Origin: Theropithecus gelada
Lineage: Eukaryota > Chordata > Mammalia > Primates > Cercopithecidae
Assembly: GCF_003255815.1 (NCBI RefSeq)
Contig: NC_037673.1
Location: 85,461,940 to 85,525,939, forward strand
Direction of reading: 5' to 3'
DNA: 64,000 bases
Below are positions 1 to 12,473 of the stretch, piece by piece (the stretch's first letter is position 1; each line of letters opens with the position of its first letter). Below the pieces are notes generated by a model. The model was given only the letters and a program-made list of their open reading frames with translations. It searched no databases and was not told the DNA's origin. The translations under genes and the position numbers were made by a program.

Positions 1-205
1 GAATGCTGACTCTGCAATGTAATAGTTGTTAGACCTTGGGCAAATTGTTCATCTTTCTGTGCCTCAATTTCTCCTCCTATGAAATGGAGATAAGAAACTT
101 TCCTACGCTATCAGGTTGTGGTGAGGATTTTTAGATTAATAAATACAAAACACACAGAACAGTACCTGGCATGCATTAACACTCAATTATTGTCAGTGTT
201 TTGTG
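1..205 (+). repeat. MIR SINE
   Basis: An ancient tRNA-derived SINE in sense orientation. Visible hallmarks in order are a 'gaccttgggcaa' block near 33-44, a 'ctgtgcctcaattt' block near 57-70, a 'gaaatggagataa' block, 'ggttgtggtgaggat' near 113-127 and the 3' 'acagtacctggcatg' and 'actcaat' blocks near 160-187. Divergence is heavy, as expected for this family. The 5' end may lie before the window. Confidence 0.85.
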
Positions 206-1290
206 TTTATTATCATCTCTATTACTTTCATCATCAAATTTCATACCACCACAGAAGTTTTATTACAAATTGCCAATCATGACAATTCCTAAAATATTTA
301 AATATTTCAGGAACACATAGTTCAAAAACATCTTTAAAGTAATGCAAGATTCTTGCATGTGGCAAAGTTCCATTCTCATGTCATCCCTAACATTTCATAT
401 TTGGATTAAGCCATACTCTTCTGTGACAAAAAAAGTTTCTCCTAAATTTTAAATATCTTAACATAAAGTTTGCACCACATAAATAAAAATTACATGTGTG
501 GATAGATGTCACTTCTATTTGGAAATCTGAAATACTTAATTATGTTGTACAATGTCTATGAATTTTCCAGAGAATAAAATATCAGTTGGAAATGTCCATT
601 TGATAGGACTGGCTTCTGTGAGATCTGCTCAGCTTCTTGCGTGTATTTTTATGTTTGTGAAAATACAGCCAATCTTGGGCAAAAGAAATAAATCAGGTTT
701 GAACTTTTATCATAACCTGTTGATTAACTACTAGCAATCTGTCATGTTCTGGGTCACATTACTACAGAAAATGGAGCGTCACCTCCCGGAGTGCCCCTCT
801 GAGAACCTTAAGTTCATGGGAATGAACAGTAGAAGGGACCTCTGAACCCTTTCCCACAGCCAAATGACAGCTGTGATTCTTTGGCCTCAGCTTGCCTTCT
901 TAAGCTGATTCGGCACGAAATTTATTGTGCTTCCTCCACAGCGTCCCATGTCGGCGCAGGACATTTATTATTCTGACCAATTATTGAAGGATATATGTGT
1001 TTCCTATCATTCAGCTTGATCAAAATTCTAGCCTCTAAAAAGGAACAAACCACAGCTCAGGAATGAGGTAGGAGTGTACTCTGACATGCTGCTAAAGTTT
1101 GTTCCCTGCCTCTGGAGTGCAAACTTAAGCACACTTTAATCCTGCTTTTAAAAAGCCATGTTGAGGCTTCCTTTTACCAGCAAGTTTCTCAGATCAGAAT
1201 AATGGGGGAGAAAAAGACATCAAAAAGACAGAGGAAGAGCTCAAACTTTTTAGAAAAATGCTGAGTTTCAATCTTTTCAAGTTTCTTCTA
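206..1290. other. Unassigned AT-rich DNA, no gene seen
   Basis: No repeat family or exon recognised. The 60-codon frame at 552-734 has no similarity I know and no splice context. The stretch near 770-1000 has higher GC than its flanks, but nothing else marks it. Confidence 0.5.
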
Positions 1291-1295
1291 CTTTT

Positions 1296-1460
1296 AAGCA
1301 GTGAGAACTTGAGTAAATTCCCTAACCTTGAGCCTCAGTGGTCTCATCTGCAAAATGGAGATAACAACAGCTCCCAGCATTGTTGTGAAATTCAAATGAG
1401 ATAATGGGTGTTAAACATTTGATGCAGACAGAATTCAATGAATATTAGTTCTTATGAACA
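1296..1460 (+). repeat. MIR SINE
   Basis: Sense MIR. It carries 'ttgagcctcagtggtctcatctg' (in pieces), 'caaaatggagataa', 'cattgttgtgaaattcaaatgag' and a degraded 3' end resembling 'caatgaatattag'. These occur in the MIR order and spacing. Confidence 0.8.
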
Positions 1461-1599
1461 GGTTTACTGAACTTTGAAGTCACATATACTGTTTGGTCTT
1501 TGCTGGAGTTTTTGAATTATTTGCTTATATCTTGAATATTTGAAACTTAATAAGCTTATAGAAAGGAAAGGACTAGATAACACAGGAAACCAAAGGAAG

Positions 1600-2100
1600 T
1601 ATGGAGGATTTAATTTTGTCTTAGGAGTAATGGGAAGTAATTGGATAGAAAATATCTGACTTGTCTTTAAAATAAATTTAAGTAGGAGAGCTGCAAGAAA
1701 AAACCAGGGATATTTTTTAGGAAGCTTCTTCTGGTCCAGAAGAGAGATGGCAGAAGCTTAGACCGGGGTAGTGGTGATGGAGATGAAGAGAGGTGGTCAT
1801 ATATAAGCAGAATAAAAAGGACCTGCTGATACATTTATTTGAATGTTGAAGAAAGGAATCAAAGATGGAGAACGGAAGTGCAATTTGCTGAGTGAGGGAA
1901 AAAAGGAAAAGAAGGTGGAGAGGGTGAGAAAGTGCCAACTGCTGAGATGGGGGAAAAAAAGAAAGTTGTTGAGGTGTAGAAAGTGAGAAATCAAGAGTTC
2001 TCTTTTGGACATATTATGTTCCTGAGGACCGTTAGGCACACATGGGGAAGTAGTTAAGGCTGAGCACATGGATACCTTGAGGCTGTCTTCATAAGGACAT
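1600..2100 (-). repeat. L2 LINE fragment (antisense)
   Basis: On the plus strand the order is 'taggagtaatgggaag', 'ggtagtggtgatggagatgaagag', 'actgctgagatggggg' and 'atcaagagttctcttttggacat'. This matches the reverse complement of the L2 (CR1-like) coding region just upstream of its 3' end. Minus-strand open frames of 73 and 90 codons here are remnants of that antisense LINE and are not genes. Boundaries are approximate. Confidence 0.7.
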
Positions 2101-2160
2101 TTGAAGAGCCAGTCTTAATTTAGCCAAACATGTCCTGCATTGACCTGTTATAATGTTATA

Positions 2161-2183
2161 ATAAGGGGCAACAAGCCCCTTAT
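2161..2183. repeat. Perfect 9-bp inverted repeat, 5-nt loop
   Basis: ATAAGGGGC at 2161-2169 is followed by AACAA and the exact reverse complement GCCCCTTAT at 2175-2183. It could form a small hairpin. No T-run or gene context gives it a function. Confidence 0.6.
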
Positions 2184-3042
2184 TCCTGAAACTCCCTAAA
2201 TTAGAGTGTCAAATTTATTAGATAAAGGATCATTTTTAAGAAGCTTATTAGAGGAAAATAGTTTGCCTATTATGTGGCAGAGAAAGAGAACTCTGGCTTA
2301 TTGAAGTTTCTTTATAAGCAAATAGCCAGAGAGGTCTTGATCTCTTAGCTAGGCCTGGCCCACGAGTTACAGAATTGGTAACGTGAGGTGTGGCACGTGG
2401 GAGATTTGGGTAAAGAAAAGACCAACCAAACATCTTAAGAATCTAAAAGACCTTATTCAGTAATTATGTGCAAGGCAATTTTGAAGATGACATTCAGGAT
2501 GGCTAGGTAGGGTAGAAAAATCAACATTCAATATAAAAGACAAAATTCTTCTGCAATTTATTTCAAAGCAATAATATGTATAGTCAACTCTCAGTTGTGG
2601 AATCATAAAATCTACTGTCTGTAAACATTTATGCTAGACCTTGTTTTAATTCCCTTCACCTTCCATTTATAAAACAACTAAAAATTAAGCATACATGACT
2701 CATACAGCTTTTTCACTTGTTCCTTCCACTCTTATCCTCAAATGAATGTTCTAATAAAATATGAAATATATTTTTTAAATGGGACAAAGAAGGAAAAAGA
2801 CAGCAACAGTCCAGTCAATATATTCCATGTTTCTGGATAAAGAGAGGTTTACAAATACTTAGAATTGGGTAGTTGTATTTTTAAAACCTTTCTACAATTG
2901 TTTTCAGTATCTTTTACTGTAATAAGTTAGGGTAACTGTTTACAGAATGATGGAATATATCTTGAACAATTCAATTCTCTCTTTTCAGAGGATGATACTT
3001 CACAAGAAAGGGGTATGTGGGTATGTTTGTGCCCCAGTGTAA
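2184..3042. other. Unassigned DNA
   Basis: AT-rich, no recognisable repeat or exon. Short frames on either strand have no features. Confidence 0.45.
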
Positions 3043-3118
3043 TAGAGAGAGAGAGGGAGGGAGGAAGGGAGGGAGGGAGGGAAGAAGGCAGGGAGACAGA
3101 GAGATAGAAGGAGAAGAC
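3043..3118 (+). repeat. Purine-rich (GA/GGGA)n low-complexity tract
   Basis: Nearly uninterrupted purines: an AG dinucleotide run grading into GGGA/GGAA tetramers, then GAGA again. The serine/proline/leucine-rich 69-codon minus-strand frame over it is a translation of this tract. Confidence 0.9.
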
Positions 3119-6100
3119 ATTTGGTGACACATCCAAATATTATTTCAATTCTAGCATGGAATCATAGCAATTGATCTTTGGAACCCTGGTGATCTCTGTG
3201 GTTGGCATTATAACTGTTTGAAGGCTTCCACCATGTGGGGTGGCTGAGAGCTGTTGTCCTGCAGCTGAGCCAGCACAGTTACACACTTTTGGTCCTTCCA
3301 TCTGAGCTGCTACACAGAGAGCAGGTTTTGGAGCAGGTTCTTACAACATGAAGCCATCATGACTGAAGCTTGATGCTCCAAACACAGACACATTCTCACT
3401 TCCACAAATGTTTAAGTAAAAAGAGAATGTGCTGAAGGAAGAAATTATTGTCTTTTTGTTTCCTTCCTTTCATTTTCTTTTCTTGAAAAAACACACCTCG
3501 TATGGTGTTTTGACTTACAGAAAATGAAAAACAAAGATTAATTCTGAAACTGCTAATTGTGTAAAAAGCAAGGATTTTCAAAGAAACTAAATGTTCTTTT
3601 ATTAGCATGGAAAAACTTTTGAAGAGAAAGTATCAACCATTTTCCTTAGAATAGTTTCCCCTAATAAAACAGATATTTGGACAAGATTCATCAAAATATA
3701 TCTTTCCACCCCCAAAATATGTGTATCTATTATGTATCAATTAAAAGTAAAAAATATAACTGTCAAAAATCCTGCCATATCATGCTGATTTTTCAATTTT
3801 CTATAAGATTATATTTTAAATTAGTATAATTTCTAACGTAGAAACACTTGCTTATATAACAGCAAATTTTTATTTTAGCTAAAAACATTGATTTCAGATC
3901 ATGATTATCTGAACTGATGGAGTTAACAATAAACAAGTAAGATTTGCATTTCTCATAGGCTAAGGAAAATAGAATAGAATTGTAAAACTCTATGGATTAA
4001 AAACATTTGCCCGTGGTTAACTATTGCTAGACATCACAGTATAAAACCTCATCTCTGGCTTTTCCAGAGCTTCCTCACCATAGGTCCTGAATGTAGCAAC
4101 ACAACCATAAAAAAAATAACAAAGCTCCTACCCCAAAATATTATTCTTAACAAATCTTTGATTGGGGATTGTCAATTTAGACAGAGCGCATGTTGGGTGG
4201 ACATCCAGCATCGACTTAATGGCATACCATATTGCTCGATATTTTGGTGTGCAATTTTGACATTGACAATTGGCATTGAGGAGGTTTGTGCTCTGAAAGC
4301 ATTTCTCATTACCCACTCTACAGGGGTAAGAGAAGAATGTGTGTGCCCAGTCGGCTTCTGAAATAATAACCCCAAATACAGCATAGCTATAGTTGGTATC
4401 TTTGGGGAGTAACTAGGATTATTTTATAAGAATTATTTAATGTATACCTGTATATTGACCTTTGTAAAAAGGAGAAAACAATGTTCAGTCTGCAAGGGGA
4501 GGTTTATTTTGTAATGCTACAGGAATGAGAGAAGTTGGTCAATTACCACTTACTGAAAAATGAAAGAATAACCTATGGGTAGCAGCATCGTGATGAAGAG
4601 AATAAATCAAAATGCTCTTATTTATTGGGGAGTTATAACTATCAGAGGGATTGTGGAATAAAACAGTCCTCATCTCTACATCCACCATTCAAATGCTTCC
4701 TCTGCTGTGTTAGCCCATTGGGAAATCACAGTTCTCTACAAGTTGCATTTTCCTCCTCAGCCAAGTAAACTTACTATGTGATTACATTGCCATTTAATCC
4801 CCCGTAATTGTAGCAATATGTACAGTGGGGCTAAGTCAGCAAAAATCCTCCTCTGTCCAGGGAGGTGAAAGCCTTGTGGAATCTGGGCATTCCACTACTT
4901 TGGAAAAGTAAGCTTCCATTGCTCAAGATGGTGACATCACTTCCACCAACGGCTGAGACTGAGGAAAATGTGTGCTTCTTTTCTTAGAGATGACAAGTTA
5001 AGTAAATCATCCTAGGAAAATGCTGAGCAGGTTCTCTGAGATATGCTAACTAGATAGATGCCTTAGTGAAGAAGCAAAGGTGCACAAACAATCCTGAGAC
5101 TGAAAAATGTTGCTTCCAACAAGCTTGTCTCTCAGTGGTCAAAATATGTTTTCACTCTCCTGCTCTCTTCATCTCCTTCACTCTGGAAAACTGATAGGTG
5201 AATCACTTTTGTTCAGCTGTGATTATTTTTACATCTCAAAACACAGCTCATAGGCTCAAGTTTAGGTCATAATTTCACACAGAGACAACTTGTTCAAAAG
5301 GTGAAAAAATTTTTTTAAAACTCTCAAAGTCCTAATAAATATTAAGCAGCAGATGAGTCAGGTTCAAATGAAAGCGAAGGAAACATTAACCGTTTCTTAC
5401 TAGAAACACACTGTATATTATTTAGCTGCATCTAATCAACTTCATTTGGTTCCTTATTTTCACTTCAAGGTTCCTCAGGGCAGTGTACACAATACAGTGT
5501 CTCCACCTTTGCAAATAGCTTGAAATCCAAAAATGCATTTGTAAATCAGTGGTTGAACTCAGAATGTGTTTACTGTAGAAGAAAAAATTACATGTGGGGT
5601 TAGATTTCTAGGCTACCCTGAGGCAATTAATGTCATTTAAATGTATTAACAACAGTGGACATTCATATTTGCAATGAAAATTGCAGAACCCAATATTCTT
5701 AAAATACTAATAATTGTACTTACAGATAAGCATATTAACTGTTGCTTGTTTTTTCAAACTGAAATGCTGAAAATAAAAATGATTGTAAAATACCAGATTT
5801 CTGTATAGACTGAAGATTTATTGCCTCTATGTAAGAATGATCCAATTTTTTAAGGGTTAGATTTTAATATTGCAGAGAACAAAAGTAGCAAACGCAAACC
5901 AATCAAATTTTGATAAATATTATAAATTATGTCAACAGCACATGTATTTATTTTGCATGTGTCTTCTTGCTTTATCAAGAGGTTGGACTACATTTTTCAA
6001 TTATTTTATTTCAATCTCCATATCTATTGCAGCTGTCAACTCTCATCTGGCATAAGATAAATGAAATTATCTCTCAGACAGAATAACTGAATTATGTGAT

Positions 6101-6425
6101 CACTTTGAAGCTTATTCCTGAGGCTAAACTTTCCTGGATCCTGTAGTGACTCCAACACCTGACCAATGGGAATGCTCTACATTCAGACACTTTATAACAC
6201 TTCTCATCACTACCTACAATGACACGGCATTCCAAAGATATTCTCTTTTGGGTTCGTTATGTTTGACAGTGGAGGAGAAGAAGAGGCACACTGAGTTTAA
6301 AAGATATTTATGAAGCATGAGAGAAACTACGTTGTCAACAAGTTTCCCTACTTTTGCTATTTCCTTTAGTAGTCCATTTCCAGGGAAGCCACAGGAATTC
6401 TGTAAGACATTACAATACAATTCTA
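3119..6425. other. Unassigned DNA, no gene seen
   Basis: A 3.3-kb stretch with no recognised repeat, RNA gene or credible coding exon. Overlapping open frames on opposite strands at 4128-4384 are short, use a non-ATG start on the plus strand and match no domain I know. Very diverged repeats could be present below my recognition threshold. Confidence 0.4.
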
Positions 6426-6429
6426 TCTG

Positions 6430-6960
6430 GCTCATATTCATCCAATGACTTCTGATTATAGTTGAAGTAAAATCTAAACTCAGAAACTCTGCCTTCCGGG
6501 TGCTATGTGACCTGCCATAGTCACCTTGCTGAATTGATCTGGCTCTACTCTCTACCTCCCCACTTCTCTTGAGTCCCGATAGCCAGCACACCAGGATGCT
6601 CCACATTTGAGCATGATCTGCTCCTTTATTCTGCCTAAAATGTTCTTCCTCAAATCTCTGTATGGCTAGCTCCTTAACATAAGTCTGCTCACCATAAAAT
6701 GACATTTCTGACCTTACTATCCTTTTAAAAATAACCGCTGACCTTCCTCCCTCTACTTTCTATCATCATGCTCTATTATTTAAATCATTTACTTATCACT
6801 ATGTGAAATCATATGATTTATCTTGTTTCTGTTTGTCTTTTCCCCCCAAATAGAATGTAAACTTGATGAGGGTAGGGACTATTTATGTCTTAGTTAACAT
6901 TGTTTCCCTAGCACCTAGCCTAGCACATAGTAAATAATAAATGTGTATTAATGAATGAAT
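6430..6960 (+). repeat. L2 LINE 3' end
   Basis: Sense L2. The order is 'gtaaaatctaaactcagaaa', the antigen-like 'tgacctgccatagtcacc' block, 'tctacctcccca', 'gaatgtaaacttgatgaggg', 'tagggactat', 'cacctagcctagcacatagta' and a terminal 'aatgaatgaat'. This is the canonical L2 3' UTR succession. The 163-codon minus-strand frame at 6214-6705 is antisense to it and is not a gene. Confidence 0.88.
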
Positions 6961-7914
6961 AGCTATTGATGTTAAAGAGACAGTCTTGAATTTAGGTTGA
7001 TGTCTATAATCATTACACTATTGTTAAACATTATTATAATTAACTAATTTTGTTGCCTTGAAAAAGGAAACCTCACCCTCTTGACTGAAATGTCAAGTTC
7101 AAGAGGTGAAAGTTCAAGTTATGAGGAAGACATAAAGTCTCAAAGTGCTTTAAGCCAATTCTTTCAAAACTAAACTGAAAGGAAAGGTTAAAGGGATTGA
7201 GGGTTTTTTTTAGCCTACCAGATGGAGACCTGTGAGATTAGTTAATTATTGCCTTCACATATATGAAAATGTTTTTATCATGAAAATGTCAAGCTATTAT
7301 CTGTCCGTGAAGAGGAAAGAAAAGGAAACATTTAAATTCAAACTGGAGATAATTAGGGTGAACCAAAGAGTCTCTGGGTCACAATAAAATGGGCTACTAA
7401 GAGTGATTTGGAAAGTATGTGGCCAAAATTCTGACAGGAGGGAGTTTAATAGATCTATTTTAAATGTGGACAATAACTTCAATGAGAGGTGTACAGAGTA
7501 GGGATTCCCAGGTAACTTTATTTGGCTAAGGAATGTGTTTAGCAATATAAGATTAACACATATTGATATATATGTATACAAAATAGCTCAAATTAATACC
7601 AATGTGTATAAATACATGCCTTACTCTTTCCTAGCCCTTTTCATCCAACTAATATGCTCTACATACCTGTCCAAATAAGCTGCTGAGTCTAATAAGCAGT
7701 TTCCAAATAGAAACCAAGTGCATCGTAATTCTGTCATAACTGATTTCTCCTTCTCCCTCCTCTCTTCTTACCTAATTTACTCAGCAGTACTCAGAGGAAG
7801 AAAAAGATAAATGTCCAGTCAAACTTAAAACCAACCACTAGTATAAGAAATATTGCTTCTAGCTACTTAATGAAATCAGAGAAACACTTTTTCTATTCCA
7901 TTATTAGCTAATGA
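6961..7914. other. Unassigned DNA
   Basis: No repeat or exon recognised. The 94-codon minus-strand frame at 7297-7581 has no domain features. Confidence 0.4.
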
Positions 7915-8135
7915 TATTAACAGTTATTGAATATTTATTATTTGCCAAGCACTTCCCAAGGTGCTGTTGTGAATTACCTACCTCACTTACATTTCACAAC
8001 TAGTTAAGGAAACTGAGACTCAGAAAGGCAAATATCATTTGTTTCAGTTGATACAGACTGTAAATGGCAAAGACAACCCTCGAACCCACCCTCGCAGATG
8101 ACATTGGCTATGTTCCGAACCACTCTCCTAGAGGA
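7915..8135 (-). repeat. MIR SINE (antisense)
   Basis: The plus strand reads 'tattgaatatttattatttgccaagcac', then 'aactgagactcagaaaggcaaat', then 'aaatggcaaag' and 'ctcgaaccca', then 'ccgaaccactctcc'. This is the reverse-complement order of MIR. Confidence 0.8.
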
Positions 8136-8584
8136 AGTTGTAATAGACGAAAAAAAAAAAAAGAATATAAGTTTTTCCACACAGCATTTTCATTTATAAG
8201 AGAACATTAGCATTTTCCTGGGTTCCATGAGAAAATAATTATTCCTTTCCCCCTGCCGCAAAGTCTTTCCCTGAAGAATCACTCCCCATCTAACATTATC
8301 CAATACTGGCCACCAACCAGCAAGTATTTTTAAGTCAATCCATTTAAATGTCGGACACACTACCATGCTGGGACACAGAAAGTCCTGAGTGTGGACTGGA
8401 GAAACAACCACAGCATCCAACTGTTTGCAGCATCCTCTGGCTGTGCTTCCTTTGAGATGCCCAGTTTATATTAGAGTCAAATGAAGGCTATCTCCATGAA
8501 TACATAGGACCAATCAACATTGTTATTCTTGTGTAAACACATAAGTGCCAGTCTACTTGGGCTTTCTTGGGGGTAATACGGCAG

Positions 8585-9075
8585 GATATAACAATTTCTT
8601 TAAATGCACATAATGTTTGCCTTAACAATTCTAATGAATTGACAAAGGATATAATCATAAATGTGCCCAGTTTAGCTAAAAGGTTATTTATTCATTATAG
8701 TGTTGTTTACAATATTATAAAAGAAAACCAACTAGAAATCCCAACATAGTGGATCAGCCAAGTTAATCATGGTACATCAATATAAAGGCATGAATATGAT
8801 TTTCAAAAATAATCGTTCATTTCATTAAAAAGTATGCACCATATATTAAGTCAAAATGCAGTAAATAAACTGTATGCACATTCATGGCTCATTTTTGCAA
8901 AATAACATTAAAAGGTATATAAACATGTATAAAACAAGCAAAAGTTATGTATCAAAAAGTTAATAATTGTTATCACTACATGGTGGGATTATATATTAAT
9001 TTTATTCTTGTTTTTATGTGTTTTCCTAAAAAATCACATGCATTACTTTCATTATAATAAAATTAAAAGAAAAAG
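8585..9075 (+). repeat. Old L1M LINE 3' end
   Basis: The sequence follows the end of L1 ORF2 and its 3' UTR: 'cattatagtgttgtttacaatatta', 'ggatcagccaagttaatcatggtac' and 'gcatgaatatga', followed by an A-rich end near 9050-9075. Many substitutions and indels put it in the older mammalian L1M group. The boundary is approximate. Confidence 0.65.
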
Positions 9076-9409
9076 TAGTCTATCGTAGTGTCTCCACAAA
9101 AGGAACATAAGCCCCCTATGGTCTAAAAAGATTCCTATTTGATTCAAATGAATTTAATGAAAATGTATGCTTAGGGATTTAATATTTGTTCAGAAGTAAA
9201 AAGATTTATCATGAGTTTTAAAATATGGAAATTTCTTATTTTTATTTCATCATGGAATTTGGAAAGAAATGTAACATTCAGTATTTGCAGACATAGTGAG
9301 CACCTAAGTAACCCCTGCGTGGCAGTGAATGGGCAAAGGAAGATAGTCAAGGTACCCAGGAAGAAATCACTGAACGCATATTAGTAACTTGGAAAACATC
9401 CAGAAATTA

Positions 9410-10350
9410 ATTGAAAATGAAGAATAATAACAGGGACCAGCCATGCAAAATATCAAAATATTTTTAAAAGCTACAGAAATTAATCCTTTTGTATATGGTT
9501 ATGTAGTATATGGGAAGAGTGGCTTTCAAATCAGCTGTAGATAATGGACTCTCTAATAAGAGGCATTCAGGTAAATGACCATTCATTTGGGGGGAAAAAA
9601 AAGAAGAAAATATTTCTACCTCACATTATTCACAAGAGTAAATTTGATTCTGATTGAAGGGCCACATGTGTAAAACTAAACTATTAGATAATTATAATAA
9701 AATAGCAGAAAGTACACATTATTTTTTTTTAATTTGTAATAGAATAGAAAGGTCTTTCAAGGCCATATGTAAAATCTCCAAAAAACTCAATGATAAATTA
9801 AAGGATCTAAAATGTCTAGGATGCAAAATACACATTAAACAATTTTTTTAAAGTGACATTTTGGGAGAAAATATATGCAATGTTTAATGCAGAAAAATCA
9901 GCTGACATTTATAGCTCTCATAAATCAGTAAGCAAACTAGAAAGAATCTATAGAAAAATGAGCAAAGAATATGAATATGTGATTTAAAAAGCAATTCAAA
10001 TAGCTAATACATGAATGAAAATTATGCTAAACATCACTAGTAATCAAATGAGTAAAAATTAAATAATAACATGATACCATTTCTCCCAAATAGATTAATA
10101 AAATTTGTTTTAATTTGAAAATATTGAGGTCAACAATGTGGACGAAATGGAGATTTTACACTTGGATTATTAGATTATAATTTGAGACATCTGTTCTAAA
10201 CATCAGAATAATGTTATCTATCAAATATTTAACTAGATTTCTAGGAATCTATCCTCAAGAAAACCTCACGGTGAATAAACACATGCATACAGCATTATTA
10301 CTAGTAGTGAAACTAAATATTATTCAACATGGGAATGATTTAAGAAAATA
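9410..10350 (+). repeat. Old L1M LINE ORF2 fragment
   Basis: Collinear with the C-terminal part of L1 ORF2. Recognisable blocks include 'tcagctgacatttatagctctcataaatcag', 'aatgagcaaagaatatgaata', 'gctaaacatcactagtaatcaaatga', 'taacatgataccatttctc' and 'atttctaggaatctatcctcaag'. It is sense, heavily diverged and without a usable reading frame. It ends at a short (CA)n run near 10351-10368. Confidence 0.7.
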
Positions 10351-10660
10351 CACACACACACACACACAACTAGGCCTTTATGTTATACAAAGATATGTAT
10401 GCGTGCTAACAAATACAAATATGAAACCCCAAACCAAAGCCTTAGCGTAATTCAGTGGATCTTTTCTTCCTCTCCCAAGAATATAATTTTTACTCTTGGG
10501 AGAGAAAAAAAATGGAAGGGCAGAGCAACCTTCTAAAATGGCCAAAGGACTCCTGGAAACCATAATGGGTGATTTCATCTTAAATTGCTTGCACTGCTGT
10601 TGTGGCAAATACTTCATCTTCTCAAACTTAAAAAAAAAAAATCTGCAGTACACACAAAAA

Positions 10661-10662
<2 letters not shown>

Positions 10663-10705
<43 letters not shown>

Positions 10706-10710
10706 TGTGT
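10663..10710 (+). repeat. (TG)n microsatellite
   Basis: About 20 uninterrupted GT units, then TTGTGTGT, followed by an AG-rich tail to about 10732. The Thr/His and Cys/Val repeat proteins read here on both strands are artefacts of it. Alternating purine-pyrimidine tracts of this length can adopt Z-DNA and are usually length-polymorphic (general knowledge). Confidence 0.97.
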
Positions 10711-10935
10711 CAGAGAGAGACAGGGAGAGAGAATTAAGAAAAGGATCTGAAGTTTCATTCATGGGTTGGATTGAAGCCAGGGCAGAGAATTTTTAAAAAA
10801 AGAAATGAGGAAAAATCAAAAGATGCAAGAAAGCCAGAGCCATGAAAATGTAAGCCTATCAGTAAGCAATTCTCAGAAATCTTGGAGGTGGCACGTTCTC
10901 ACCACATGCCAATAATAGGAGTCCAAGAATATCTG

Positions 10936-10985
10936 TTCTAGATCATAAAGAGCAGAGATGTTCTAGATCATAAAGAACAGAGATG
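10936..10985 (+). repeat. 25-bp tandem duplication (2 copies)
   Basis: Two adjacent 25-bp units (10936-10960 and 10961-10985) starting 'ttctagatcataaag' and ending 'cagagatg'. They differ at one base (G/A in 'agagcag' versus 'agaacag'), which points to a fairly recent duplication. Confidence 0.9.
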
Positions 10986-11077
10986 TCCTCGCTGGCCTGC
11001 AGGTTACATATGTTTAAAAACATAATGACATAATGTTTACATTTATTATAAAAAATTACAGAAGGAATGTGTACTAG

Positions 11078-11460
11078 TGTTTTAATCTGTTCTTACAGAA
11101 GTATAAAGAACTACCTGAGACTGGGTAATTTATGAAGAAAAGAGGTTTAATTGACTCATAGTTCTGCAGGTTGTACAGGAAACATGGCTGGGGGGCCTCA
11201 GAAAACTTATAATCATGGCAGAAGGCAAAGGGGAAGCAAGCACATCTTTACATGAAGGCAGGAGAGTCAGAGAGTGAAGGGGGAAGTGTCACATACTTTT
11301 AAACTATCAGATCTCATGAGAACTCACTCACTATCACAAGAACAGCAAGAAAAAAAAATCCACCCCTATGATCGAATCACCTTTCATCAATCCCTTCCCA
11401 ACATTGGGAATTACAATTCAACATAACATCTGGGTGGGGACACAGAGCCAAACCATATCA
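11078..11460 (-). mobile_element. Solo LTR, MaLR type (MST/THE1-like), antisense
   Basis: The 383-bp element begins TG and ends CA. On the minus strand it starts 'tgatatggtttggctctgtg'. The plus strand shows the characteristic 'cctgagactgggtaatttatgaag', 'aggtttaattgactcatagttctg', 'catgagaactcactcactatcac' and 'tgggtggggacac' blocks. It is flanked by an imperfect 5-bp duplication, ACTAG at 11073-11077 and GCTAG at 11461-11465. No internal MaLR sequence adjoins it, so it is a solo LTR left by recombination. Confidence 0.88.
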
Positions 11461-11465
11461 GCTAG

Positions 11466-12154
11466 TATACAAAATATATATAATAAATTGGAAAAGCCTC
11501 TTTTCACTGGGGAAGTCCCAATGAGTAGAATATTGCAGAGTTCTAGAGACCCACACAGTCATCGATATAGAGAGACACTGAATTGAACTGTTATCAGGAC
11601 TATGGATGCTTTGTGTCTCTCCAGAAACAGTCTACTCTGCCTGGCTGGCTTGGATATAGCAAAAAGTGGCATACTGGCTGTCTGTATTTGGATAGATAAA
11701 AATGAGTATAATTGTTTATATTCAGTGACCAAATTTAGTAGACTTTTTAAATATAACTAGGTTTGTGGATCCAGCTGAACCACAGAATGAAGAACTATAT
11801 CTATGTAGAAGTTGAGATCAATTAGTAAAATATTTTTTGTAGAAATTGAGAGAAAGACTAGTCCAATTGATTCAAAGCACATAAGTATTCAATTTGGAAA
11901 CTAAGTAGAAAACTGGCATCTTGTTTCTTAGTAAGACTTAGGAGATGCTCAAGTTTGACCAGAGATAAAATGTGTTAGAAACCTAAGAGACTAAAGACAT
12001 CACAGATGATGAAAATACATCTGACAAAGGCATATATAAAGACAAACACAGGGATAGAAGCAAGAGACACTTTGTTGTTACTACTCATTGTCTCACCACA
12101 TCAGACATTACTATTGGATCCCAGTACTATTTCAAGTGCTGAACCAGCTAAAAT
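11466..12154. other. Unassigned DNA
   Basis: No repeat family or exon recognised between the solo LTR and the Alu. Confidence 0.4.
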
Positions 12155-12163
12155 TCACAATCC

Positions 12164-12462
12164 TTTTTTTTTTTTTTTTTGAGATGGAGTCTTGCTCTGT
12201 CACTCAGTCTGGAATACAGTGGCATGATCTCAGCTTACAGCAACCTCTGCCTCCTGGGTTCAAGTGATTCTCCTGTCTCAACCTCCAGGGTAGCTGGGAT
12301 TACAGGTATATGCCCCGTTGCCTGGCTAATTTTTGTATCTTTAGTAGAGACAAAGTTCCACCATGTTGGCCAGGCTGATCTCCAACTCCTGACCTCAGGT
12401 GATCCACCCACCTTGACCTCCCAAAGTGCTGGGATTACAGGCGTGAGCCACCACGCCTGGCC
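12164..12462 (-). repeat. AluS-like SINE, antisense, full length
   Basis: The plus strand opens with a T-run (reverse of the A tail) and 'gagatggagtcttgctctgtc'. It then shows both Alu arms, including 'gctgggattacaggtat' and 'tcccaaagtgctgggattac', and ends '...cacgcctggcc'. It is flanked by TCACAATCC at 12155-12163 and 12463-12471, a target duplication of 9-11 bp. Diagnostic positions fit the S group rather than Y. The 98-codon frame across it is Alu-derived. Confidence 0.95.
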
Positions 12463-12473
12463 TCACAATCCTT

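Noticed and set aside
1..205. tRNA gene from the tRNA-like MIR head
   Set aside because: MIRs are tRNA-derived, but no cloverleaf, anticodon arm or intact A/B boxes are visible.
4128..4384. Overlapping short ORFs on both strands, Cys-rich on plus
   Set aside because: Plus frame starts at TTG; no consistent exon boundaries; both cannot be real and neither matches anything known to me.
6214..6705. 163-codon minus-strand ORF
   Set aside because: Antisense to a sense L2 3' end; the protein has no domain and the frame follows the repeat.
10378..10758. 126-codon minus-strand ORF with Thr/His repeats
   Set aside because: Product of the (TG)n microsatellite.
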